Positions 42,018 through 52,910 of a stretch of 64,000 nt of DNA are shown piece after piece. How positions within the stretch are numbered: position 1 is the stretch's first letter; every line of letters begins with the position of its first letter. Origin of the DNA: Orientallactaga sibirica (lineage: Eukaryota > Chordata > Mammalia > Rodentia > Dipodidae); contig JAEOAD010000024.1 in NCBI GenBank assembly GCA_036365145.1, positions 13,902,501-13,966,500 of the forward strand. Reading direction: 5' to 3'. A program made the position numbers and the translations under genes. The notes beneath the pieces were generated by a model. That model searched no databases and had not been told where the DNA came from. It was given only the letters and a program-made list of their open reading frames with translations.

Positions 42018-42401
42018 AGGTTTTTCTGTATAACCTTTTTAGCATTACCATTACCATCATTATAATTACTATACAATGCTGTAACACTTGTTGATCTGGC
42101 ACCAGTATAAACCGGACACAACGTGAGTACTCACTAACACAGGCCTTTTACATTTTTATATGACTCTCCCAACTCCATGAAGTAATTACTGCCTGCATTG
42201 TTTCTCTTTGTTAGAATCATCTGCATGTTCACATTCAGAAATCCACGGTCAGAGCACTCACATTTATATATAGTCTTACAAAAGTGAGAAAGCTGAAATC
42301 TAATTTCAAATTGCTTTTCTAGAACATTAGTTAAAAAAAAAATCCTCTTTTCTCTCATTATGTTTCATGTCTGCTCAGCATTCTAACCTATCAGCACATT
42401 T
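42018..42401. other. Unique DNA with possible MIR
   Basis: 42090-42212 is MIR-like on the minus strand (CTTTTACATTTTTATATGAC, CTCCATGAAGTAATTACTGC); weak. Confidence 0.35.
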
Positions 42402-42520
42402 TTTATTGTTGTTGTTCAGTTTTGAGGCAAGGTCTCCCTCCAGCCCTGTAGCCCAGAGTCCGAACCACTCTCCTAAGCTTCCTGAGTGCTGAATGGACAG
42501 GCATGAGTCACAATGCTGGT
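42402..42520 (-). mobile_element. B1-like SINE, old
   Basis: TTTTGAGGCAAGGTCTCCCT to CATGAGTCACAATGCTGG. Confidence 0.65.
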
Positions 42521-42582
42521 TTTATGGCTCCTGGTTTTGTCATCCCAATGTATTAGCTTTTCCTCCCAATTGAACTTTGCAT

Positions 42583-42728
42583 GAAGCCAGGGATGGTGGC
42601 ACGTGCCTATAATTGTAGCACTTAGGAGATGGAGGCAGGAGGATTGATCAGAACTTCAAGGCTGGCCTGAGCTACATAGCAAGTTCAGGATTAGCCTTGG
42701 CTTCAAAAGACCCTGTCTCTAAAATTAA
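42583..42728 (+). mobile_element. B1 SINE, diverged
   Basis: GAAGCCAGGGATGGTGGCAC to AAGACCCTGTCTCTAAAA. Confidence 0.85.
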
Positions 42729-42747
42729 AGTGAAACAATAAATTAAT

Positions 42748-42967
42748 TTTTTAAAATATTTTATTTTTATTTATAGAGAAAGAGGCAAAGAGAGAGAGAA
42801 AAAGAGCGAGATAATGGGCATGCCAAGGCCTCTAGCCACTGCAAATGAACTCCAGCTGCATGTACCACCTTGTGCATCTGGCTTACATGGGTACTGGAGA
42901 ATCCAACCTGGGTTCTTTGGCTCTGCAGGCAGGCAAGTGCCTTAATCGCTAAGCCATCTCTCCAGCC
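42748..42967 (-). mobile_element. tRNA-headed SINE
   Basis: Antisense full copy; GGCAGGCAAG duplication near the head. The flanks AAATTAATTTTT are repeated on both sides (TSD). Confidence 0.95.
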
Positions 42968-43035
42968 CTAAATTAATTTTTAAAGTAATAATAAATGAAC
43001 TTTTGGGTGTTCCCGTTTCTAAGAATATTATTTGA

Positions 43036-43232
43036 GGGAGGATTTAGGAGATGTCTCAGAGGTTAAAGGTGCTTGCTTGAAAAGCCTGCAAGCCCAGGAT
43101 CAGTTCCCTAGTCATCCACATAAAGCTAGAACCAAAAAGAGGCACAAGTGTGTGGGATTTGGTTTGCAGTCGCAAGAGGCCCTGGCACACACACCCCAGA
43201 CAAATGCACACAAATAAATACATCTTTAAAAT
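43036..43232 (+). mobile_element. tRNA-headed SINE, diverged
   Basis: GGAGGATTTAGGAGATGTCTC head, CAGGATCAGTTCCC B-box region. Confidence 0.82.
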
Positions 43233-43241
43233 AAAGTATTG

Positions 43242-43385
43242 GGGCCACACATGGTGGCACATACCTTTAACCCCAGCACTTGGGAGGCAGAGGTAGGAAG
43301 ATTGCCAGGAGTTTGAGGCCACCCTGAGAATACAGAGTGAATTCCAGGTCAGCTTGAGCTACAGTGAGACCCTACCTCAAAAAAA

Positions 43386-43429
<44 letters not shown>

Positions 43430-43450
43430 AAAAGAAAGGAAGGAAGGGAA
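43242..43450 (+). mobile_element. B1 SINE with (GAAA)n tail
   Basis: Body 43242-43380; tail is a GAAA then GGAA tandem to about 43450. Confidence 0.93.
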
Positions 43451-43462
43451 ATCAAAAGTATT

Positions 43463-43652
43463 GGGGGACTGGAGAGATGGCTTAGCAGTTAAGGCATTTG
43501 CCTGCAAGGCCTAAGGACCCAGGTTTGATTCCCCAGTACCCACGTAAGACAGACACACAAGATAGCCCATGTGTCTGGAGTTCATTTGCAGTGGCTAGAG
43601 GCCTTGGCATGCCCATTCTCTCTCTTTATCTGCCTCTTTCTCTTTCTTTCTC

Positions 43653-43684
<32 letters not shown>
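43463..43684 (+). mobile_element. tRNA-headed SINE
   Basis: Sense copy; AAATAAAT tail receives the next B1. Confidence 0.95.
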
Positions 43685-43685
<1 letters not shown>

Positions 43686-43826
43686 TTTTTGAGGTAGGGT
43701 TTTACTCTAACCCAGGCTGACCTGGAATTCACTATGTAGTATCAGGGTGGCCTTGAACTCATAGCGATCCTCCTACCTCAGCTTCCCAAGTGCTGGAATT
43801 AAAGGCATGTACCACCACGGCTGACT
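43685..43826 (-). mobile_element. B1 SINE
   Basis: Antisense, GAGGTAGGGTTTTACTCTAA to CACCACGGCTGAC. Confidence 0.93.
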
Positions 43827-43855
43827 AAAATATATATATTTTTTAAAGTATTGAT

Positions 43856-44088
43856 GGGGAGGGGAAATACTGCTCATTGATTAAAGGCACCAGCTTACAA
43901 AGTCTGGAAGCCTGGGTTCAATTTCCTGGCACCCACATAAAGCTAGATGCACAAAGTAGTGCATGCATCTGATGTTCCTGTTTCAGCAGCAAGTGGCCCT
44001 CGTGCTCCCATTCTCTTTCTCTCTTTGTCTCTTTCTGTCTTTTTCCCTCTCTCTTTCTCTCTCAAATAAATAAAAAAATATATTTTAA
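43856..44088 (+). mobile_element. tRNA-headed SINE, diverged
   Basis: GGGGAGGGGAAATACTGCTC head, TTCAATTTCC B-box region, long TTTCTC run. Confidence 0.88.
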
Positions 44089-44101
44089 AAAGTACCAATT
44101 A

Positions 44102-44255
44102 AACTGGGTGTGGTGGCACACACCTTTAATCCCAGTACTCAGGAGGCAGATGTAGGAGGATCACTGTGAGCTCAACGCCAACCTGAGACTACATAGTGTA
44201 TTCCAGGGCAGCCTGAGCTAGAGTGAGACCCTACCTTGAAAAAGAAAAAGAAAAA
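44102..44255 (+). mobile_element. B1 SINE
   Basis: ACTGGGTGTGGTGGCACACA to GAGACCCTACCTTGAAAAAG. Confidence 0.93.
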
Positions 44256-44489
44256 ATATGAACCATGGAGAGTGAGACTGGTGGAGTGGGTGAATTCAAT
44301 CACTATCTGAGGACAGTTTTTCCAGACTTCTGTAGACCTATCACTATCTTATCCACAAGAATAACTGAAGACATTGTTTTCTCCTGCCTCTGACAGCCCC
44401 CTGGGCTGCCTATCTAATAGCAGCATTTAAAAAGAAAAAAAAAGAGGAAGAGTCCCTATCTTAGTCAGCCCCTAATTCCCACTGAAATA

Positions 44490-45775
44490 ACATTGGTCCC
44501 AAGCATGTATTATTTTTCTATCTATTGATACAAATTGATGACAATTTTCATACACGTATAAAATGTATTTTGACCATTACCTTCTCTTTTCCCCCTGCCC
44601 CTCCTTGTGACTGCTTTTATTTCTACTTTGATATCTTTTACCTCTCCCACCGTGTTTGATCAGAGCTGCCTGCATAAGCATGGGGGTGGCGGTGGGGGAT
44701 GGTATTTGTTTACCTCAGCAACACAACTTACCAATGGTTACAACACTGAAGAAGATGTCTCCTCCTCCCCCAGCAACCATTAACTGCCAGTAACTCCTGA
44801 GGGCTGGGGCCTCATGACCTCTACCACCATTCATGATGGAATGTGGGCAGGGGTCTAATAGTGTGAGGGTCTTTTTCAGGTAACCACAGATGCTGTGACG
44901 TCGTGAATACAATGAGCATGTCACGTCCAGGAACAGCAATCCACAGCACTCTTCCCCTTCCTCTGGCTCTTCGTGCTTTCCCCCTCTTCTTCTTAAATGT
45001 TTCCTGAGCCTTGAAGAGATAGCGATGTCTCATTTCGTGTTGAGCACTCGACAGTCACTTATTCTCAGTACATTGACAAGTTCTGAGTCACCCCCACCCA
45101 CCCACCCATAGTCACCGTCAACTGCAAAAAAGCTTCTCTGACCAAAGCCGAGAGTAGCATATGGCTCCATAGCCATGAAGATAAATATTTAGACAGTAGT
45201 TTTTTTTTTTAAGTTTTATGTATTTGCAAGGAGAAGAGAGAGAATGGGGGTTCCAGGGCCTCCAGCCACTGCAAATAAACATGAGATATATGCACCACTC
45301 AGTGCATCTGGCTTTACATGGGCTCTGGGGAACTGAACCCCGGTCATTGTAGGCAAGTGCCTTAACCCTGCCATCTCTCCAGCCCTAGAGAGTAATGTGA
45401 TGTGCATCATATATCCATTTAGCCAAACAACAGTAGCAGCTTCCCTCCTAGGGTCTATGATCATCCCAGCTGTAGGTTGTGGTCTAGGTTTTTGGAACCA
45501 GGCATTCCCTCACACATGGAGCAGGCCTCAGATCTAATCAGATCACCCCCAGAATAGTCATGTCACTGTTGCACCAGTGGGCACATCTTGCCTGGCTAGT
45601 GAGACTGTGGATGGCTCTTGTCCCCAAGCAGCCTGTACAATGTCTTCTAGCACTATAACAGCTAGCCAGCAGGGAGGAGTTCCTGTGACCAAAACACATG
45701 GTATGCTTAGCAAATGGGCCTTACCACCTAGTCATGGTGGGCAACCAAGAATTTAGTACTTTTCTTCTTACAAAC
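44490..45775 (-). mobile_element. Old L1 3'UTR (type C)
   Basis: Antisense, distantly collinear with the 16.3- and 57.7-kb L1 3'UTRs (GAGCACTC...TTCTCAG, TCTGAGTCA, AAGCTTCTCTGACCAAA, ATCCATTTAGCCA). Interrupted by a tRNA-SINE at 45200-45385. More diverged than the other two, hence older. Confidence 0.7.
45200..45385 (-). mobile_element. tRNA-SINE inside L1
   Basis: Antisense, with a short deletion before AACCCTGCCATCTCTCCAGCCC. Confidence 0.92.
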
Positions 45776-45785
45776 CATCTCTTTT

Positions 45786-45976
45786 CTTTTTAATTTTTAT
45801 TTATTTACTTGAGAGAGAGAGAGAATGCATGTACCAGGGCCTCCAGCTACCACAAATGAACTCCAGATGCATGCACCACCTTGTGCATCTGGCTTACGTG
45901 GGTCCCAGAGACTCCAACCTGGGTCCTTTGTCTTTGCAGGCAAGCTCCTTAACAGCTAAGCCATATCTCCAGCCCC
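45786..45976 (-). mobile_element. tRNA-SINE, serial target 1 of 3
   Basis: Antisense. Flanked by ACAAACCATCTCTTTT (45770-45785) and ACAAACTAACTCTTT (45977-45991). Confidence 0.95.
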
Positions 45977-45991
45977 ACAAACTAACTCTTT

Positions 45992-46163
45992 TTTTTTTTT
46001 TTTTTTTTTTTTGGTTTTTTGAGGTAGGGTCTCACTCTAGTTCAGGCTGACCTGGAGTTCACTCACTCTGTATTCTCAGGGTGGCCTCAAACTCACAGCA
46101 ATCCTCCTACCTCTGCCTCCAGAGTGCTGTGATTAAAGGCATGTGTCACCACTCCCGACTTCC
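45992..46163 (-). mobile_element. B1, serial target 2 of 3
   Basis: Antisense B1 with T-run. Its TSD is the same sequence, ACAAACTAACTCTTT, at 45977-45991 and 46164-46178. Confidence 0.95.
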
Positions 46164-46178
46164 ACAAACTAACTCTTT

Positions 46179-46378
46179 AAAAAAATATTTTATTTAGTTA
46201 CTTGAGAGAAAGAGGCAGATAGAGAATGGACACACTAAAACCTCTAGCCACTGGAAACAAACTCCAGACACATGCACCACCTTGTGTATCTGGCTTACAT
46301 TGGCACTGGGGAATTGAACCTGGGTTCAATTAGGCTTCACAGGCATGCACCTTAACCACTAAGTCATCTCTCCAGCCC
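46179..46378 (-). mobile_element. tRNA-SINE, serial target 3 of 3
   Basis: Antisense; right TSD copy ACAGATTAACTCTTT at 46379-46393. Confidence 0.94.
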
Positions 46379-46398
46379 ACAGATTAACTCTTTATGCA

Positions 46399-46472
46399 AG
46401 ATGGGTAGCTCAGCGGCAGAGCACTTGCATATCATGTACAATTTTGAAGCTCAGGTTTCAGTCCAAACAACC
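46399..46472 (+). mobile_element. ID SINE
   Basis: ATGGGTAGCTCAGCGGCAGA, GGTTTCAGTCCAAAC. Confidence 0.65.
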
Positions 46473-46494
46473 ACAGAAAAGCTGGGGGCAGGTT

Positions 46495-46745
46495 TTAGGT
46501 CCTGAGAAACTTCCAGACCCACAGTTATGGAAAGGGATATTATTTATTGAAGGTTACAGATCCAGGGAAGTTCCATAAAGGCAGTGCCTGCTTTCATCAG
46601 GGCCAAGCAGAGAGGAAGAAACCAACCAGCCACCACAGCACACAGAGCAAAACTACAGCCAAAAGGTCACACAGCTGGCTGGATTTGGCTTACAATGGTC
46701 TCAAACCCACACCATTACCACCTTAAGATGCCCCCAGTGACATTG
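46495..46745. other. Unclassified, perhaps an old repeat
   Basis: TTTATTGAAGGTTACAGATC and GGGAAGTTCCATAAAGGCAG faintly resemble the 3' end of the reversed URR1-like elements, but the match fades. I do not assign a family. Confidence 0.3.
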
Positions 46746-46799
46746 CTCTAGCAGGTTTGCAGATGCAAACTATAACTAGTAAAACCCTGTCTCAAAGCA

Positions 46800-46966
46800 G
46801 GGTCACGTGCCTGTGATCCCAGCACTGGGGAAGCAGAGACAGGAGGCTTCCTAAGGCTGGCTGGATGGCTTTGTCTAGCTGACTTGGTGAGCTCCAGTTT
46901 CAGCTCGAATCCCTGTCTCAAAGAGTAAGGTGAAGAGCACAAGTACATACACCATCACAAGCCTGC

Positions 46967-47006
<40 letters not shown>
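46800..47006 (+). mobile_element. B3-like SINE plus (CA)n
   Basis: Body like 20169-20482 and 54060-54320 (GTGATCCCAGCACTGGGG, GGTGAGCTCCAGTTTCAGC), 5' end missing, with a CA-run at about 46970-47006. Confidence 0.65.
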
Positions 47007-47007
<1 letters not shown>

Positions 47008-47207
47008 CTTCAAAGAAGAGGGGGAGAAAAAGATGGAAATCCTTAACCAAAGCCATGCGTGATCTTAGCAGTAAAATTGTTAAGCCTATAGTCTCTGTGT
47101 GGCACAGTTTTGCAAGTTCCTTATGCAGTAACTTATTTGAGAACTCTCTAATGCCATCACCTGTTCATTTATAACAGTAGTATGAATGAAAAAGTAGACT
47201 GGCTTGG

Positions 47208-47390
47208 GCTGGAGAGATGGCTCAGAAGTTAAAGGCACTTGCTTGCAAAGCCTGATGATGTGAATTTGCTTACCCAGTAACTACGGAAAGCCAGATTGCA
47301 CAAAGTGGCATGTGTCTGTGCCGGGAGTTCATGTAGAATGGCACAGGCCCTGGTGCACCCATTCTTTCTCTCTGTCTCTCCAGCTCTAGA
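47208..47390 (+). mobile_element. tRNA-headed SINE
   Basis: Sense; GGGCTGGAGAGATGGCTCAG start, diverged body. Confidence 0.88.
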
Positions 47391-47409
47391 AAGAAAGAAA
47401 GAAAAGAAA

Positions 47410-47464
<55 letters not shown>

Positions 47465-47610
47465 GAAGGAAGAAAGAAAGAAAGAGGGAGGGAGGGAGGG
47501 AGGGAGGGAGGGAGGGAGGGAGGGAGGGAGGGAGGGAGGGAGGAAGGGGAAAGAAAGAGAATGAGAGAAAGAGAAAGAGAGAAAGAGAAGGAAGGAAGGA
47601 AGGAAGGATA
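47387..47610. repeat. Long purine tract (GAAA/GGGA)n
   Basis: About 220 bp almost entirely A/G on the + strand: GAAA tandem, about 14 GGGA units, then mixed GAAA/GGAA. Grown from the preceding SINE's 3' end. Confidence 0.95.
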
Positions 47611-49535
47611 AATGCTAGCTTGATGATCCAAGCGTCCTTCCCCTACCATAAGGCAGGTAGCAGTTCGCAAAGTGTTTCCAAAGAGAGCTTCCAGTAGCCT
47701 CAGGGCACAGCATTTCTGCTGTCAAATGTCTGGCATACGTTACATACTATGGAATGAGTCTCTTGGAGATTCAAAGACACAAAAAAGATCTTTGTGGGGA
47801 GAAAAAACTTGTTTAACTTTATAGAACCACAAAACTAGTTTCATGATGCATATTTGGCATAAGCCATAAACAAAGGTTAAAGGTTTTATTTGTTTGTTTG
47901 TTTGTTTGTTTTTGTTCTTTGGCCCTCAAGGATGTTTGATACAATAAGGTTTAAAAACCTACGTGCTAATTTAAACTTGCGTACCTCATAACTGGATGTT
48001 TTAGCGTTTACAAAGTTTCCCCCATCCTGGCATGTCATTTGGAGGTTCTATTATCTTATATATTTGAAAATCTAGATTTGTTAGGAATCTACTCAATGCT
48101 TTACAACTTGAGAAGATTCAAAGTTGAACATTCAGCTTTTCTCAAACCTAATTCTATCCTTTTTCATGTCTTTTGAGTTTGGCCTTTGATCATTTTTAAA
48201 AGCATGTTGACATTTTCAAAACAAGCAAGTTTGAGAGACAGACACGATTATATTAAAAATATAACATGGTCAGTATAATACAACACTTTGACTACTAAGA
48301 ACCCTATTTGGAATTTTCCCCTTGTCCAAAAGTGGTTCCCTTCGCATCAGCCCTGTGGGGTTTAGAATGGCAAGCGGGCACATACCCTACTAGATTTGAG
48401 CCCTGTGGGCAAGGCATCAGATCCTAGGAGCAGCAAATGGGCCCACAGCTACCTGTTTACACAGTCACTGCATGTTTGTTCTGTTTGAAGACTTCAAAAA
48501 TAACAATTGTAAAAGAGATTGCTGCTTTGATCAACAATCTGAATTCCCTTTGTTTGGCCATGAATAATTGGTTTTTGTAATGCCAATGCTGGTTTTCAGG
48601 AATATCACATCTGTTAATGCACCATAAATTACAGGCAAGCAGTTTTGGAGGGGACCTGTGAAAGCATTTTATTGAAAGTCTTCCTCAGTTCTCCTTTAAA
48701 TCTAATTATAGCAGAAAGATTATTTTAGATCAAGCAGCAAAAACCTATAATTATTACCGTTGTCAGTAATGTTCACATAGGTCAAAAAAGTTATCTTATT
48801 CAAGAACAGGATTTAAATCTTCAAGATGTCTTTGCTTTCTCTAACACAGAACAGAAAGTGCCGGGGATGGGTGCTGTAATCTGCTTGTGGTAATTACCTC
48901 GGAAGTCTTTCCCCCAAACTTGACATTTGCAGTGCTACAGGGAAATCCATAACTTAAACACTCCTGGATTCCTATCATTCGGTTTTGCATTTGAAACCAA
49001 CTAACTAATCCAATTGGAGTGTATGGGCACAGAACATCAAGAGGGATCTGCAAAAGCCCCTCTATCTGAATTTTGGTATGAAGCTGAGTTGTGTTGTTGC
49101 TGTAGGAAGATGTGTGTGAGTATAGAGAGCTAGATGTTGCTGTAGATGTGAGGAAATGCGATTGCTACATGCCAGAGAGGGTGGCTTGGTTAGATATGAG
49201 GAAGAATTTCTCAACCGAGTGAAACCTTCTGCGATGGAGGCGACTCTGAAAGTTGCAGATTTTATGAAATGCTGTGTGGTAAAAGCCTGAGTGCAGAGCG
49301 AGACCTCCTCTAACTGTGTTCCTTTTTACCCTTGAAGCTCTCAGGGGAAATTTCTCCTTAAGGGAACAAGAATGCTCGTGGCTGCCTTTCTGGTCCATGT
49401 ACCTTCCACACCGAAGAGGCTCTCCTTCAATACTGCGTTAACATTGACACTCATCGTTCGAAAGCTGTGTATGAGAGCGAAATGATGTCCTGAGGTTTTT
49501 TGCCCATACTGAGTTAGCCCAGCCCCAGTCATTTC

Positions 49536-49572
<37 letters not shown>

Positions 49573-50734
49573 ATGTTTCTTTCCTAATTTGGGTGGCAAG
49601 TATCTGGCTTTCATTCCAAGCAACAGGGACAGAGGAGAAGACAATGATGTGTTTACCTGAAGCTGTGGAGAGAGTGTACCTAGTTTAGCTTTGTTCTCTC
49701 CACAGCTTAATCTAAACACCCTACAAGGTGTCATCCCACACAATAGTGTGACTGAGCATCTCCCAGGGGCTCTCCCTCACTGGGTTAATTCAGTTGTCAT
49801 TGAAAACCTCTACAAGGTCAAGGAAAAAACGGGCAATAGGCCATTTCAAACTTAATAAGGCAGCACATTGTATTAACATTTATTTAAAAGACAGAGTCCT
49901 TTGACATACGACTACTTTTTAAAAAGTCGTTAATTTAATCTGTTAGCATCATCCCAGAGAAAATAGAACTCCTGTAGCTTACTCTTGACAATTAACAAAA
50001 TAGAAAGGTAGCCGTTGTCAATGGCTCTTTTGCATTAATGGAGAAAAGTATATTATGAAATGCACAAGTTATTTACGTTGGAAAATGAACTGCATCTCAC
50101 ACTGGGAAATTAGGTTACAGGCAATTTTGCATTACAACATGAACATGTCATTAGTTTTAATTTTCCACAACAAAGATTTTAGGGTAATTTGCTTTCATTA
50201 GAATAGAGTAGTTTCTCTTTTACCGCATTATCATTCAACACTTCTCCTCACCATTACAGGGTTGTTTTTTTTTTTAAACCTTCTTTCCTTAATTTGTAAG
50301 AATAGCCTTGACTTTCCTAAGAATGTAAGCATTATGGGAAACGTTTTTTTTTTTTTTTTTTTTTACAAACAGCAAGAACTGAAAAGTAGGTGAACTCCAG
50401 GCAAAGGCACCAGAGCCCCATACAATCCAAACACTCGGATCTGTGGAAGTGTGCTTGCTTGGGACATGACTTGGTGTTTTAGGGTGCTGAGTGTAATCTC
50501 CTCTATTGTAAGATGTGGTTCCTCTACAGGATGAACAGTAATCAGTTACACATTAACCATAAAAGGTCATTTCTTGGAGCAAACACAAGGTCTATTGATC
50601 AAGTTATATTTATTGGTAAAAATGAGTGTCGGTGCTGAGTGGAGCCCCTGAAGGAAGCCATTATGTGACACCATGCATGTGCCAGTCACCCATGAATTTA
50701 GTATGGTTTGAACATCATCTGGGTCCTCATTCTT
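47611..50734. other. Repeat-poor island, candidate regulatory DNA
   Basis: Longest stretch without SINEs or L1 (about 3.1 kb); only short TTTG, (TG)n (about 49540-49572) and T-runs (50268, 50345). AT-rich with blocks such as GCTTTGATCAAC (48522-48540, LEF/TCF-like) and CCTTTGTTTGGCC (SOX-like). No splice-flanked coding frame. SINE avoidance plus position upstream of where KLF5 is expected suggest enhancers, by inference only. Confidence 0.45.
49660..49708. repeat. 14-bp perfect inverted repeat
   Basis: AAGCTGTGGAGAGA (49660-49673) and its exact complement TCTCTCCACAGCTT (49695-49708) are separated by 21 bp. Confidence 0.95.
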
Positions 50735-50973
50735 TTTTTTTTTAAAAAAAAAAAACAAACATTTTATTATTTATTTGAGAGTGAAAGAAAGAGGCGCAGA
50801 GAGAGAGAGAGAGAGAGAGAGAATGGGTGGTCCAGGGCATCCAGCCACGCAAACAAACTCCAGACACATGCGCCACCTTGTGCATCTGGCTTACGTGGGT
50901 CCTGGGGAATCAAACCTGGGTCCTTTAGCTTTGCAGGCAAGCACCTTAACTGCTAAGCCATCTCTCCAGTCCC
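50735..50973 (-). mobile_element. tRNA-headed SINE with TSD
   Basis: Antisense. Perfect 12-bp TSD GTCCTCATTCTT at 50723-50734 and 50977-50988. Confidence 0.95.
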
Positions 50974-50988
50974 TGTGTCCTCATTCTT

Positions 50989-51596
50989 AATGGAATTCCC
51001 TGGCTTTTCACTGATTAGACCTTGAAACTGCATTCTTTTGTTAACTCTGCTGTAATTCAAACATGGATTAACCAGTCCCCTAATGTCAACTATGAGACAA
51101 GAAAAATATTAAAAGAAAATGGATGACGTAGGTACCTGGGTTACAAAATTGTCTATAAACTAGTTTCCCAGCATGATCTGTGGTTTATTTTCAAACTTAA
51201 ATAACTTTTCTATGTAACCTTATCTTCTGGGTACTTCCTGTAAATTTCATATATTATGCAATCAAACCCATAAATATAGGTAGAAGTTAACTAGAGTAGT
51301 TCAAGCGGAGTTAACCACACACATGTAGTTAAAACTTTATCACCATTTCTGTCATAAACCTCTCCCTTTTCTTTAAGAGATTGACTATGCTATCATAAAA
51401 AGTATTATTGCTTGTATCTTTACGAAACCTGAGTTTCTAAGAAGTGACTTGCCTCCTTAAACATACTGGACTTTGGCCTAGAGTCCCTAACAGGGCAGTG
51501 TCTATGCTGCTACACATAAGGGTGGCAGTGTGTTTGAATGCCGAGTGTTACAAGGTACAGACAGCACCACTATCAATCAGTCCATCTCTTTTCTTT
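50989..51596. other. Non-repetitive intergenic DNA
   Basis: Continues the repeat-poor character on the other side of one SINE. Confidence 0.45.
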
Positions 51597-51828
51597 TTTA
51601 ATTTAATTTTTTTATTTGCAAGGAGAGAGAGAGAAAGAGAGAGGAGAGAGACAGAAAGAAGAGAGAGAATGGGCATGCCAGGGCCCCAAGCTGCTGAAAA
51701 TGAACTCTAGATGCATGTGCCACTTTGTGTATCTATCTGGCTTTATATGGGTATTGGTGAATCAATCAAACCCTGGTTGTTAGGCTTTGCAGGCAAGCAC
51801 CTTAACCACTGAGCCATCCCTCCAGCCC
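51597..51828 (-). mobile_element. tRNA-headed SINE
   Basis: Antisense with long GA-run; the flanks CTTTTCTTTTTTA and CTTTTCTTTA are a probable TSD. Confidence 0.94.
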
Positions 51829-51849
51829 ACCTTTTCTTTATTTGCTTGT

Positions 51850-51980
51850 TTTATTTGAGACAGGACCTCGCATCGCATAGGCTGGCTTTGAACTCACTAC
51901 ATAGCCAGGGATACTGGACTGCTGATCTCCCTCTCTCCATCTCCCAACTGCTGGGATTACAGGTGTGACAAACCATGAAC
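51850..51980 (-). mobile_element. B1-like SINE, old
   Basis: TTGAGACAGGACCTCGCATC to ATTACAGGTGTGACAAACC; proto-B1-like. Confidence 0.65.
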
Positions 51981-52044
51981 ACCTACCATCCTCATCTTTA
52001 TAATTCTGAAAACTTAACACTGTATAACTTCAAAGATAACCTAA

Positions 52045-52190
52045 GATGGGCATGGTGATGCACGCCTTTAATTACAGCACTGCAGAGACAGAGGTAGGAA
52101 AATCACTGTGAGTTTGTGGCCAGCCTGGGACTGCAGAGTGAATGCCAGGTCAGGCTAGCCTAGAGTGTGTGAGACCTTACCTTAAAAAAT
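52045..52190 (+). mobile_element. B1 SINE
   Basis: AGATGGGCATGGTGATGCAC to GAGACCTTACCTTAAAAAA. Confidence 0.88.
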
Positions 52191-52254
52191 TTTTTTTTAA
52201 GTTTTTTTTAAGCCTATTACTTGAGGTGACAAATACACCTACCAACTTAAAATA

Positions 52255-52456
52255 GGGTTGGAGGGATGGCTCAACAGGTAAAGGTTCTTGCCTGCAAAGC
52301 TTGATGACCTGGGGTCCACACCCTAGTACCCACGTACAGATGCATAAAATGATGCATATGTCTATAGTTTGCATTGGCAGGATGCCCTGGTACACCCATC
52401 CTCTTTTCTTGCTCTCTGATTCTGCCTGTTTCTTTCAAATAAATAAAATATATTTA
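52255..52456 (+). mobile_element. tRNA-headed SINE
   Basis: GGGTTGGAGGGATGGCTCAAC; diverged B-box region (GGGGTCCACACCC). Confidence 0.88.
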
Positions 52457-52541
52457 AAAAAACTTAAAATAAGTAAGGAAAAGTGAAAAATAAAATGCTT
52501 GCGGGAAAGAAATTATTCTTTCTCCCCCCCCCACACCACCT

Positions 52542-52680
52542 TTTGTTTTGTTTTGTTTTTGGAGGGAGGGTCTCACTCTAGCCCAGCTGACATGCAATTC
52601 ACTGGCTAGTTTCAAGCTGGCCTTGAACTCGTGGCCATCTTCCTACCATGGCTCCCAGGTGCTGGGAGTAAAGGCAATGG
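52542..52680 (-). mobile_element. B1 SINE, diverged
   Basis: GTTTTGTTTTTGGAGGGAGG to GGGAGTAAAGGCAATGGC; 5' end cut by the next B1. Confidence 0.8.
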
Positions 52681-52684
52681 CAGA

Positions 52685-52910
52685 GCCGGGCAAAATGGTG
52701 CAGGCCTTTAATCCCAGCATTTGGGAGGCAGAGGTAGGAAGATAGCTGTACATTCAAGGCCATCCTAAGACTGCATGGTGAATTCCAGGTTAGCTTGGGC
52801 TAGAGTGAGACCTTACCTTGAAAAACAAAACAAAAACAACAACAAAAAGGGAAAAAAAAAAGAAAGGAAAAGAAAAGAAAAGAAAAGAAAAGAAAAGAAA
52901 AAAAGAAATA
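52685..52910 (+). mobile_element. B1 SINE with AAAAG tail
   Basis: AGCCGGGCAAAATGGTGCAG body, then an (AAAAG)n run at about 52862-52905. Confidence 0.9.

Noticed and set aside
44640..45170. Possible unknown gene with frames on the minus strand
   Set aside because: The order of short matches to the other L1 3'UTRs explains the region better.
47296..47697. 133-codon open frame rich in K, E, R and G
   Set aside because: It is the translation of the polypurine microsatellite, not a gene.
47611..50734. KLF5 first exon or CpG island
   Set aside because: The region is AT-rich with few CpGs and no zinc-finger or KLF coding sequence.
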